DNA from: Conus ventricosus
Taxonomy: Eukaryota > Mollusca > Gastropoda > Neogastropoda > Conidae
Assembly (NCBI GenBank): GCA_018398815.1
Contig: CM031628.1
Location: 13,641,026 to 13,705,025 of the forward strand
Reading direction: 5' to 3'
Length of the DNA: 64,000 bases
Shown here piece by piece: positions 10,454 through 22,931 of the stretch. Within the stretch, counting starts at the first letter, position 1; every line of letters starts with the position of its first letter. A program made the position numbers and the translations under genes. The notes below the pieces were generated by a model. It was not told where the DNA came from and searched no databases. It was given only the letters and a program-made list of their open reading frames with translations.

Positions 10454-11877
10454 CGGGGACAGATCAAAGGTTGTGAAAAACAGCAAATGTAGGGGGGTTA
10501 ACATCTACCAGTGCGATGATGTTGTACCCCTTCCTACTTGTCTATCAAAGGTGAAACCTATGATGATGTGGTTCTGTCGAATGATTTGTCTGCAAGTCAA
10601 ACAGAACGCTCAAAGAAATTTTGAAAGACTTTCAGGATGTGTTGACAGAAAACCCAGGTACAGTTATGGTATTAAAACCCCTAGTATATTTATTACTTAC
10701 TAAATACCAGTGCGAACCAGACCATCCCCCCCTCCCGTTTGCAAAAAAAAGGGTTGTGAGAGAGAAATTCAAAGTAATGCTCGATTTTAAGGTCTAGAAC
10801 CTTCTACATCTCCGTACAGCTCACCAGTTGTATTGGTGGAAAAACCCTGATGGTCGGTGCGTTTCGCATCGATTAAAGGAAATTTAAATAAGATCACTGT
10901 GTTCGATGCCGAGCCCATCCCAGACATTGAAAAAACTTCTGTGTCAGCTCTCAGAAGGAAATTATTTTGTGAAAGTAGACTTGACTAAAGGATACTGGCA
11001 GATTCAATGGCTGAAGCTGACAAGGAAAAGACAGCATTTCAAACCCCTTTTTTGGTCTTTTCCAATGGACGAAATGCCATTCGGTTGCAAAATGCCCCAG
11101 CTCTTTTGCCAGAATGATGCGAGCCCTGAAACCCCCTTTCTAACTTACGAGCTGTTTTTTCCAGACTCAGAATTTTTTTGTTTGACTGCGAGACCACCCC
11201 AAATTCGTGCCGGTTTTCAAACTCGAGTTTTTGGGTCACACTATTTCAGTGGGAAAAATGATGCCAGAAGGAAAGAAAGTGGAAAAGATTTTATCTTTAC
11301 TTAAACCCACTACAAAGGAACAGATCAGGTCACTCATCGGATTGTTTCTTATATAGACGATATGTTACCGCACTTTGCGCCCCTGACGGCCCCTTTGACT
11401 GAACTGACGAAAGGGACGAAGAACAAAATATTTTTGGGGTTGATGAGTGCCAGAAGGCTTTTGGAGTGTGTTCGAACACCCTAAACTCATTTCCTGTTTT
11501 TTGTTACCCTCCCTCTCAGAAGATTTTATTTTGAGAACCGATGCCAGTTCCAAAGGAATGGGGCGGTTATGTTGCAGGAAAAAGGGGCTTTGTTACATCC
11601 CGGCAATACCCCAGTAAAAAGTTCTCAAAGACACAGGAGAATACTCCACTATTGAGAGAGAGTCTTGGCTATTGTATGGGCATGTGAGAAGTTCGCCAGG
11701 TTCTTGACTGGAAGAAAGTTTCGGTTACAGACTGACCATAGGCCATTGACGTTCTTGCAATCGTCAAAAACTAAGACAGCAGATTTTTTAAGGTGGTCTT
11801 TGGCATTGCAGGAATTCCAGTTTATTGAACCAGCCTGGAACACAAATGTCCATGGCGATTTATTGTCACGTGTATGA
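10454..11877 (+). pseudogene. Gypsy reverse transcriptase-RNase H, decayed
   Basis: This is the continuation of the Gypsy element on the far side of the insertion. Recognisable parts in order are a pre-RT segment near 10620 ('FQDV' with 'ENPG' in shifted frames), 'VFDAEPIPDIEK' (about 10900), the RT palm start 'YFVKVDLTKGYWQI' (about 10965-11010), and 'MPFGC' near 11080. The RNase H and connection segment follows at 11665-11877, with 'WACEKFARFL', 'LQTDHRPLTFL' and 'HGDLLSRV'. At least five frame changes separate these parts, and the catalytic YxDD box is not legible. The order here is protease, integrase, then RT-RNase H, which is unusual for Gypsy. RT and RNase H would copy the element RNA into cDNA. 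Confidence 0.85.
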
Positions 11878-12740
11878 ATATTCATGGACAAATGTAACTG
11901 TCTTCAAGGGAAAGACTATTCCTGTTTTTTTGTTTTTATGATTACGGTGTGCTCACATTTGACAGTGCATTGTATGATACTGACTTTTAAATCAAGTGGT
12001 ATTTATGCTTAATTTGCTTGTTGAAGTGACTGTATGTTTACAAGCAAAAACACGTGATGTTGATGGATTACATATCTATTCTTTGCTTTATTTTTCGTAA
12101 ACAATGAAACAATCATCATGTACTATTTATGTCTAACTTGCTTGTGAAGATGAATATATATGTATTTTGTGATGAGCAAATAACTCTTTAGAAATGTATA
12201 TACACATGTTTTGATTTTTGCAGTGAGACAAACCCATTGTTTTCATTAGTTCGTTATACCAATGGAAAATGTTTCACTTTTTCAATGGACATAACATTAC
12301 ATGTGGGGAAAAAAACTATGTTTAAACTATGTTTATTTGTTTACATGTCTATTGAGAAACATTTACACTTAGAATATTCTCATTTTTATGAGGGTTTTGA
12401 AGCATATGATGGAGACAAGATCAAGGGAAAAATTGTGCTTCGCATCTTAATATTTTGAACACAATTTTACTTGAATTGTTAATATCCCTAATTTTTTTTT
12501 ATATGTAATTTGTGAAACGTATTTTGTGAGATGTGGTGATCAATTATGAATTTTTTTCGAAAGACTGAAAGTTTTGAATATGCTATTTTTGGGGATCATG
12601 ATGATTGTTTTTATTACGTTGATTATTAATTTGGTGAATCATGTGTGATGGTTGACACATTTTGAGATTCATGGCTGAAGATGTGTTTTAAGTGAAGTTG
12701 TATATCTTAAAAAAAAAAATTCTGGGAAATTTTTTCACCC
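11878..12740. other. Gypsy 3' non-coding region
   Basis: AT-rich sequence of about 860 bases from the pol stop to the polypurine tract. The 73-residue ORF at 12237-12458 has no recognisable domain. Confidence 0.6.
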
Positions 12741-12741
12741 C

Positions 12742-12752
12742 AGGATGGGGGG
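12742..12752 (+). promoter_or_regulatory. Polypurine tract of the Gypsy element
   Basis: 'aggatgggggg' sits directly against 'TGTCATGTGATG'. This is the classic layout of a polypurine primer followed by the TG that opens a 3' LTR. Confidence 0.65.
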
Positions 12753-13478
12753 TGTCATGTGATGTGTTCACATCAGGCATGTGTGCTCCATCACATATAG
12801 TTTAGTGATATCAATCATTTCCCCCTGCCACAACTAAAAAGGAAGAATATTTAGTGGCTTGACTAGTGTTAGCGGGCGTCCCCAAATAATGGTGGGGAAT
12901 GGGCTCCTTCAAGAAAGAAGGGTGGTCATTGGGTTTAAAGTGCCACTGAGAAATAGTTTAATAAGGGCTGGTAAGGTGCTGGGCATGTGTTTTGAACACT
13001 GGTATGCACTCACTAGGGGAGGGAGGAAAGAAAACAGTTTTAGGCCAGCAGATGGCCTAGAGACTCGAACCTGTAGGACGCTGGTCCTCACTGCTGACCA
13101 GTCATTACCAGGTGAGCATAGATAGTTTGGTGAAAGCTACAGGGGAAAACCTAAAGAAAAAGAGAAAGAAAGAATTTTATAAAAATGGGAAGCAGGTTAC
13201 TTTTCACGAACCTTATTTGTGTTTCAGCCCTTCACCCTTCGCCCTTCACCCTTCACCTTTCACCCCGTGAGGTGGTTAAAGATGGCCCTGGTGTGGGGAC
13301 ACACCGGTAGTCAGCCCCAGCAATTAAAGACTCCAGGGAGAGGAGTTGGAACTCGTCATCTCTCCAGTGACAGGAGAAGTCGAGGGAGAGGAGTTGGAAC
13401 TCATCATCTCTCCAGTGACAGGAGAAGTCGAGGATAGGAGTCGGAAATCATATCCCCAGTGACGGGAGAAATCAAGGG
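12753..13478 (+). repeat. Gypsy 3' LTR, right end undefined
   Basis: The LTR opens with TGTCATGTGATG immediately after the polypurine tract. A TATA-like 'tttataaaaa' is at about 13173. Three tandem 48-bp units follow. Without the 5' LTR, which is not in the window, the 3' boundary and CA end cannot be fixed, so the LTR may extend well past 13478, possibly to about 13900. Confidence 0.55.
13335..13478. repeat. Three 48-bp tandem repeats inside the LTR
   Basis: The units start at 13335, 13383 and 13431. They share 'ggagttggaactc' and 'tccagtgacaggagaa', and the third is diverged. Repeats in this position often lie in LTR enhancer or R regions. Confidence 0.85.
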
Positions 13479-13899
13479 GCGATACGATGTTGAGAGAGAC
13501 AGGGAATCATGACAGTATGGAGTCTTATATCTGATGCAGGCATGGCATCAATGATTTCAGGAGTTATTTATTCTCCTGGTCTGGATTTTGGGCTAATGTA
13601 ATGTGAAGGCCATGACTTTATAGAATCTTGAATGGATTAATTTATCTCTCAGCGTAAAGAGAGATACATGTATAAAATCTGTTTTGTAAATTGGTTGATG
13701 TGATTTTAGTAAAGTGTTTTTCCCTGAAGGAGAGGGGGAGAAGAAAAACATTCGGTAGTGCGCCTTTTGGTTGATTGGAAAGATTGCGTGTGCGTATGGA
13801 GTAAATGCTGTCATGAATGCGTGTGTGCAAAAGTGACAGTGTGACAATCTTCAACAAGCGTGTCATTTTCATTATTAATGTCATCTGTATCTCCAAAAA

Positions 13900-14535
13900 C
13901 TGCTTAAAAAAATGATCATACCATTGTTGAGCGCTTATATTATTATAAGTAAATGGCCTATCATTGATCTAATTATTTACCAAAACAAACTGGAATCTTT
14001 AACCGAATTTTTTAATTTTTGTAATTTTAATTCTTCAAATTCATGTTTCTTTTTTCTCTTCATCTGCCCATATTCCCTTCTTTGTTGTTGTTGTTGTCGT
14101 ACCCTGGCTAAAAGACTCCAGGGATCATCCAAACAGCTGAAGTACTTGAACACTATGGTACAAATGCATCAGCTGGGGATGAGAACATTACGTGTGTGAC
14201 CGTTTTGATTACCCCGCCACATGGGCAGCCACACTCCGACTTCGGGGGATTTTAGAGACTGATAATGTTATGCTAGGAGCTTGTCACAACTGAAGACAAT
14301 CCCCGCATAACTATGCAGAGCATAACAACATTTTGATGTAGCCTTGGTGTTCTAGCCTATGTCAATTAGCCTGACACAGCCTTAAGCCAAGGCAAATTCC
14401 CTTCTTTCATTTACATAGCGTTCTTTGTAATACTTTTTTTTTATTATCTTCCCTTTTACACCTTGGAAAACTATTTAGAAGACCTCTGACTGTTCTTTTC
14501 TTTTTTTCACACTCATTGTCAAACCATTCATTGCA
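13900..14535. repeat. Candidate dispersed SINE-like repeat
   Basis: The segment at about 14195-14250 ('ttaccccgccacatgggcag', 'cactccgacttcggggga') resembles a sequence I recall from dispersed repeats in gastropod and bivalve genomes. No clear tRNA-like head or tail is visible. A (TTG)n stretch lies at 14083-14098. The remainder holds no gene that I can see. Confidence 0.35.
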
Positions 14536-15598
14536 TTATTTCCTTCGATTTCCAACCATTCTAATCATACAGGTAGCAGCTCCATACATCGCACGTGAGA
14601 ACATATCAACACAGGCATTTACATCAAAAGACAGCATGTCCAAGGCATTTTGTAAACATTCCTTAAAGTAATCACTATCAAGTTCATTTTTATAGCATTC
14701 CACATTCTCTTCCGACCATACAATTCGTTCTTCTCCTTTCTGACGTGGAATAATTTCCTTATTGCCCAGAGTGTTTCTCCATTTCAGTTCGAGCGGCAAA
14801 TGCCAGGAAAATAACCTGTCACCAACACACATAGTGCATTTATCAACCAAACAATCTGAAATAAGAAAATAATCAATCACACTACATCCTTGGTGTGACA
14901 CAAAAGTAAAATCTCCTTCCCGATCTCCATTGCAAAATCCATTCAGAATAATAAGATCAAATATAAAGCAAAAGTCCAACACTGATTTCCCAAAACTATT
15001 TATAGTAACATCATTGGAACACCGCAGGTTAGCACAGTCTTCCTTGCTACTTCCTCCCATCTCAGAAACAAAATCATCCATGTCCTCAGCAACTGGTTGT
15101 TCACATCCTGTTCTTGCATTTAAATCTCCCCACACTATCATACACACGTCCTCATCCTGCACAGATTGTAGAATATTTTCTTCTAAGATTAAAATACCGT
15201 CTTTTAAAATCGTACTATTGTACAGCGGGCCCCCTTCTGGTACAACATAAGATGCAACTAGAACCACATCCTTATCTGTGTTAAAAACAGTTTTTTCCAC
15301 CTTCAGTACGACAGTATTTACACAGTCAACACGGATTTCTTTCACAAACTGTTTTAAACAATTCCTGACCAATACTAGAACACCCCCTGAATTTCTTCCA
15401 TGTTTAGACAACTTTTGTGCAGGGGCAAAGAATTTCAAATACTCTGGAAAAACGTTATCATAATCATAAGAGTAGTCAAAAAAGTTTCAGTTAAGCAAAC
15501 AAAATGAAACAAATTAACATAATTCATAAACATAACATCAGCTAATGTATTGTACAGATTTTCCACGTTGTAATTAAGAAATGTCCATTCTTTTGGAT
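14536..15598 (-). pseudogene. LINE apurinic-type endonuclease domain, truncated before RT
   Basis: On the minus strand the endonuclease/exonuclease/phosphatase fold of non-LTR retrotransposons is clear. In order there are 'FLNYNVENLYNTL' and 'VCLTETF' (15490-15590, shifted frame), 'NSGGVLVLVRN', 'VWGDLNARTG' (the catalytic D and N), 'FTFVSHQGCSVIDYFLIS' and 'SWHLPLEL' (the C-terminal catalytic His). This enzyme nicks target DNA to prime reverse transcription. One frameshift near 15480 separates the N-terminal piece. The frame continues about 70 residues past the endonuclease and stops at 14536, and no reverse transcriptase follows. LINE copies usually lose their 5' end, so loss of the 3' part here implies a later deletion or rearrangement. 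Confidence 0.88.
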
Positions 15599-15949
15599 GG
15601 TCAAGCCTGTCCTATTTATTTCTGGCTCTTAAGTTTCTGTCAGTGTCACTGCCACGGTTTGCCCAGTGAGCACGAAGCTCTGTCTGTCTGCCAGCCGACC
15701 CTCTCCGTGCACCACGTGCCCCGCCTGAGGGATGACCCTCTACGTCACGGCGAGAGGAACTCATGTCACTGCTGTCTGCGCCACCCTGTCTCACCGTAGA
15801 CTTCCCCGCGACACGTAAGGGATTCCCGTTACCCGTCTGTGGCAGAACGCTGGCAATCCCCGCTGGCAGCTGTTGACCCGTGTCGCTCTCTCCTGCTGTC
15901 AGGGACGGGTCGTCCCCCGCCGCTGTCCCCGTCACGCTGCCGCTGATCC

Positions 15950-15950
<1 letters not shown>
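15599..15950 (-). pseudogene. Probable N-terminal leader of the same LINE ORF
   Basis: A 107-residue Ser/Gly/Arg-rich frame on the minus strand ends in 'NLRARNK', stop. Reading through that TAG continues in the same frame into the endonuclease start 'FLNYNVENL'. I infer that both belong to one LINE ORF with a premature stop at 15612-15614. The segment has no domain of its own and ends at the GA microsatellite. Confidence 0.5.
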
Positions 15951-16019
<69 letters not shown>

Positions 16020-16505
16020 ACAGACAGACAGACAGACAGACAGACAGAGATGGGGCTGCGTGGGCTGCAGAAGCTGGAGGGAAGGGGTTGATGGAGGAGG
16101 GAGGGCGGTTCCTGTTCATTCAAACATTTCTGGCAATGTATGTGGCTGTTTTGGTTTCTCGAACGGAAAAAAAGGGGATAGCAATTACATTTCAAACGTG
16201 TTTTAATGTGCATGATTCATGTGCATGAATTGTTTCAATTATCGAGTGGTCCAATCACGACATTCATTTTCTGCTTACAAGGAGAAATGCTATCCACCGG
16301 TAAAGTCAGCGAAAATACCGTACTCAAAGAAAAGCCAAATACTGAACAAGCGTGAGTAAGACACTTATTATCTCCCTTCGTATATCTCAGGCTTACCTGT
16401 TATAAAACTGAAACTCAAACGCCATGGGTATAATACAGACTTCTTACAACTTGATTGAAAAAGCAATTTTTCGCTCTTTATTTTTCAATGAAATGAGTGA
16501 TTATT
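15951..16505. repeat. Block A repeat, copy 1 (partial)
   Basis: Begins with (GA)n and (CAGA)n, then 'gctggagggaaggggttga', 'gtggtccaatca' and 'ggtaaagtcagcgaaaatac'. It stops near 'gaaatgagtga' (16500), where copy 2 begins. It matches copies at 16506-17500, 21045-22090 and 25401-26190. Confidence 0.85.
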
Positions 16506-17742
<1,237 letters not shown>

Positions 17743-17805
17743 AGATGTTGCTCCCCAAGGGGTTGAGCACCTTCAGATTTTTAAGGACACTTTTATATTG
17801 TTCAT

Positions 17806-17852
17806 AATATATATATAATATAATATTATAATATATATATATATATATATAT

Positions 17853-17886
<34 letters not shown>

Positions 17887-17901
17887 TATATAGATAATAT
17901 A

Positions 17902-17932
<31 letters not shown>

Positions 17933-17986
17933 TGTGTGTGTGTGTGGTGTGTGTATGTGCATGCGCGTACGCGCGCGCGCGCGCGC

Positions 17987-18052
<66 letters not shown>

Positions 18053-18068
18053 ATGTGTGTGTGTGTAA
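17806..18068. repeat. (AT)n, (GATA)n, (GT)n and (GC)n compound microsatellite
   Basis: AT-rich to 17852, GATA at 17855-17885, GT at 17903-17960, GC at 17967-18000 and GT at 18001-18066. The GC array between GT arrays is Z-DNA-type alternating purine-pyrimidine sequence. Confidence 0.93.
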
Positions 18069-18313
18069 GAATTCTGCTTCATATTGCTATGAACAATTAT
18101 TCCGATATTTCATGATATATAAAACACTCAACAAATACATTTCCAGGTGTAATGGAAGGAAGATCATTATGATTTTTTTGCCTGGTTGTGTCAAGCTATG
18201 ATATTTTCAGGCTGAAGCAATGAGGGGGAAGGAGGCAAATGAAGGGGAAATGGACAACACGGAAACAAAGACAGAGAAACGGAGGCAAATGAGCTGGCAC
18301 AGACTTGAGCAAG

Positions 18314-18625
<312 letters not shown>

Positions 18626-18849
18626 AAAAAGTCAAAGAGAGACAGGAAGGTAAGCACCGAGAGAGTGAAAAGCACACAGTCTGGATGGGAGATGGAAGTG
18701 AGCATAGACAGAGCGAAACACGCTATTTCATGGAGAGGGAGGGAGGCTGGACGAGAAGGGGGAACGAAGTGGGGGGGGGGGGGGGGAGGAGGCAGTGTGA
18801 TCAAACTTGAGACAGATTTCACACAGATAAGCTGGTCCAGAAGCTATGG

Positions 18850-19620
18850 CAATGCGGCATGATGCAGATCAGGAGGCTATAACAAAGAGATAACGAGGCG
18901 ATGACAATGCAGCGTGATGCAGATCAGGAGGCTATGACAATGCGGCGTGATGCAGATCAGGAGGCTATAACAAAGAGATAACGAGGCTATGACAATGCGG
19001 CATGATGCAGATCAGGAGGCTATACTGATGCAGCATGATGCAGATCATGAGGCTATAAGAAAGAGATAACGAGGCTATGACAATGCAGCGTGATGCAGAT
19101 CAGAAGGCTATGACAATGCGGCGTGATGCAGATCAGGAGGCTATAACAAAGAGATAACGAGGCTATGACAATGCGGCATGATGCAGATCAGGAGGCTATA
19201 CCGATGCAGCGCGATGCAGATCATGAGGCTATAACAAAGAGATAACGATGCTATGACAATGTGGCGTGATGCTGATCAGGAGGCTCTAACAAAGAGATAA
19301 CGAGGCTATGACAATGCAGCGTGATGCAGATCATGAGGCTATAACAAAGAGATAACGAGGCTATGACAATGCGGCATGATGCAGATCAGGAGGTGATAAC
19401 AAAGAGTTGACGAGGTTATGACAATGCGGCATGATGCAGATCAGGAGGCGATAACAAAGAGTTAACGAGGCTATGACAATGCGGCATGATGCAGATCAGG
19501 AGGCTATAACAAAGAGATAATGAGGCTATGAAAATGCGGCATGATGCAGATCAGATGGCGATTACAAAGAAATAACGAGGCTACGGCAATGTGACATGAT
19601 AAGAAGGCTATGACAATGCG
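18850..19620. repeat. 55-bp minisatellite array
   Basis: Units alternate 'ggctatgacaatgcggcatg', 'atgcagatcaggaggctata' and 'acaaagagataacga', for a period of about 55 bp. Shortened units lack the 'acaaagagataacga' segment. It grades into the 33-bp array to the right, which appears to be derived from it by losing that segment. Confidence 0.9.
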
Positions 19621-20605
19621 GCATGACGTAGATAAAGAGGCTAAGACAATGTAGCATGATGTAGATAAAGGAGGCTATGACAATTCAGCATGATGTAGAT
19701 AAGGACGCTATGACAATGCAGTGTGATGGAGATAAAGAGGCTATGACAATGCAGCATGATGTAGATAAGGAGGTTATGGCAATGCGGCATGTTGTAGATA
19801 AAGACGCTATGACAATGCGGCATGATGTAGATAAGGAGGCTATGACAATGCAGCATGATGTAGATAAGGAGGCTATGACAATACAGCATGATGTAGATAA
19901 GGAGGCTATGACAATGCAGCATGATGTAGATAAGGAGACTATGACAATGCAGCATGATAAGGAGGCTATGACAATGCAGCATGATGTAGATAAGGGGCTA
20001 TGACAATGCAGCATGATAAGGAGGCTATGACAATGCAGCATGATGTAGATAAGGGGGCTATGACAATGCAGCATGATGGAGATAAGGAGGCTATGGCAAT
20101 GCAGCCTGATGGAGATAAGGAGGCTATGACAATGCAGCATGATGGAGATAAGGAGGCTATGACAATGCAGTATGATGGAGATAAGGAGGCTATGACAATG
20201 CAGCATGATGGAGATAAGGGGGCTATGACAATGCAGTATGATGGAGATAAGGAGGCTATGACAATGCAGCATGATGGAGATAAGGAGGCTATGACAATGC
20301 AGTATGATAAAGATAAGGAGGCTATGACAATGCAGCATGATGGAGATAAGGTGGCTATGACAATGCAGTATGATGGAGATAAGGAGGCTATGAGAATGCG
20401 ACATGATGTAGATAAGGAGGCTATGACAATGCAGTATGATGGAGATAAGGAGGCTATGACAATGCAGCATGATGGAGATAAGGAGGCTATGACAATGCAG
20501 CATGATGGAGATAAGGAGGCTATGACAATGCAGCATGATGGAGATAAGGAGGCTATGACAATGCAGCATGATGGAGATAAGGAGGCTATAACAATGCAGC
20601 ATGAC
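19621..20605. repeat. 33-bp minisatellite array (about 29 units)
   Basis: The unit is 'ggctatgacaatgcagcatg' plus 'atggagataagga' or 'atgtagataagga'. Because 33 is a multiple of three, frames stay open on both strands. The + strand gives 'MTMQHDGDKEA' 11-mers and the minus strand gives Leu/Ile/His/Cys-rich 11-mers. Units with 'gtagat' cluster to the left and units with 'ggagat' to the right, and three units lack the 9-bp centre. The ORFs of 250-305 residues have no independent support as genes. Confidence 0.92.
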
Positions 20606-20955
20606 TTCAGTGATGGAACAGCAGGCCTGCCAGACGTGAACTCACTGCAGACGGGGACCAGTGGCATGAGCAGTGTCTGCAACACACAAAATGTCAGGCG
20701 CTCACAGTCAGCATCCTCAAGGCAACGTAATGCAGAACCAGAGATTTTATAAATACAAAATGACATGTGTTTTTTCCCACATGGTAAAATCATATCTAAT
20801 GTGGCTGCTGCGAGAGAAAAAGCCAACAACTAAAGTTTACGGATGAAAAATGGACAGGCTGATGGTCAGACTGTGGATGTTCTGAGAGAGTCAGAAACTG
20901 GGCTCAGGGCAGTCGTGTAACAGGATCTGGTCAGTGCTACCCAACCTTCACACCT
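20606..20955. other. No gene seen
   Basis: Unique sequence between the minisatellite and the block A copy, with no recognisable domain or repeat. Confidence 0.5.
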
Positions 20956-21138
20956 TCAAGATACAAAGTGAACTTCTACTAAAGGCAAGGTAGGAAGATG
21001 CAGGATTGGAATACTGGTCAGCAGATCCTTGATGGCTTTGAAGGCATTCTCTTGTGCGTTGCCCCACTCTGCTTTGGTAGATTGTTGTTTCTTCTGAAGG
21101 TTGTGCTTATTTGTGTTTTGCCTTGTTTTCTGTAACAC
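20956..21138 (-). pseudogene. Gypsy pol scrap (RT to RNase H junction)
   Basis: On the minus strand the frame reads 'AEWGNAQENAFKAIKDLL' then 'SIPILHLPTLP'. It resembles the conserved 'W....e.aF..lK..L...PvL..pd' stretch linking Gypsy reverse transcriptase to RNase H. Only about 60 residues remain. The same sequence begins block A copy 2 at 16506, so it is a fossil carried inside that repeat and not a separate insertion. Confidence 0.65.
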
Positions 21139-21225
21139 TGCAGTGTGATTGAGTCTCCACGTAAGCCTTTTATCAATTTGCTAGTCAGACCCACAGACTA
21201 GGTATATGAGAGAGAGAGAGAGGGG

Positions 21226-21316
<91 letters not shown>

Positions 21317-22087
21317 TGGGCTGCGGGGGCTGTGGAAGCTGGAGGGAAGGGGTTGAGGGGGGAGGGAGGTGGTTCCTTTTCATACAAAACATTCCTGGCA
21401 AAGTGTGTGGATCTCGATTAGGTTTCTTTAAAGGAAAAAAAGGAAAGCAATTAGATTTCAAACCTTTTTAATGCGCTATGTATGTTTATGAATTGTTTCA
21501 AGTTATTGAGTGGTCCAATCATGACATTCGTTTTCTGCTTACAAGGAGAAACGCAATCACCTGTGGGTACACCGGTAAAGTCAGCGAAAATACCGAATTC
21601 AAAGAAAAGGCAAATACTGAACAAGCGTGAGTAAGATACTTATTATTTCCCTTCGTAATCTCAGGCTTACCTGTTATAAAACTGAAACTCAAACAGCCAT
21701 TGGTAGACACAGACATATTACAACTTAATTGAAAGAGCAAATTTCTTTCTTACTTTTCATTGAAGTGAGTGATTGTTTATCTGTTTCGAGGCCTTGGGAA
21801 GACTCTAGCAGTCAACTTGCAGCGAGAAATAACAAACACCTGAAGGAACACTGAGGAGGTCACAGAGCCATCAGCACTGCCAATAAACGTCACCATGGTT
21901 ACACACTGATTACGTCAACAGAAAATGAGAGTGTCCAAGTTATTAGCGCTAAAATATGATAAATTCCAGGTCATGATACGGATCTTACCTGCCCGTTCTA
22001 CAAGTCCTGCAATTGGATGCAGATAATCACTGGGGTCAGATGACCTCATCGACCTGAAAGCAAATTTATGCAATGATAAAGGAACAC

Positions 22088-22090
<3 letters not shown>
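21045..22090. repeat. Block A repeat, copy 3
   Basis: Collinear with copy 2 at roughly 90% by eye. It carries GA (21207-21273) and CAGA (21275-21315) arrays in the same place where copies 1 and 2 carry theirs. From about 21495 onward it is also the start of the 3.9-kb tandem unit. Confidence 0.88.

Positions 22091-22931
<841 letters not shown>

Noticed and set aside
14930..15250. 106-residue plus-strand ORF
   Set aside because: It is a shadow of the minus-strand LINE endonuclease, whose motifs are unmistakable.
18850..20605. Regular repeat array with alternating segments, considered as a CRISPR-like array
   Set aside because: The whole unit repeats, there are no unique spacers, and the setting is eukaryotic.
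19641..20829. ORFs of 250-305 residues on both strands, resembling a secreted repeat protein
   Set aside because: They are produced by 33-bp units in codon-multiple register. Both strands are open, and the flanking unique parts show no coding character.
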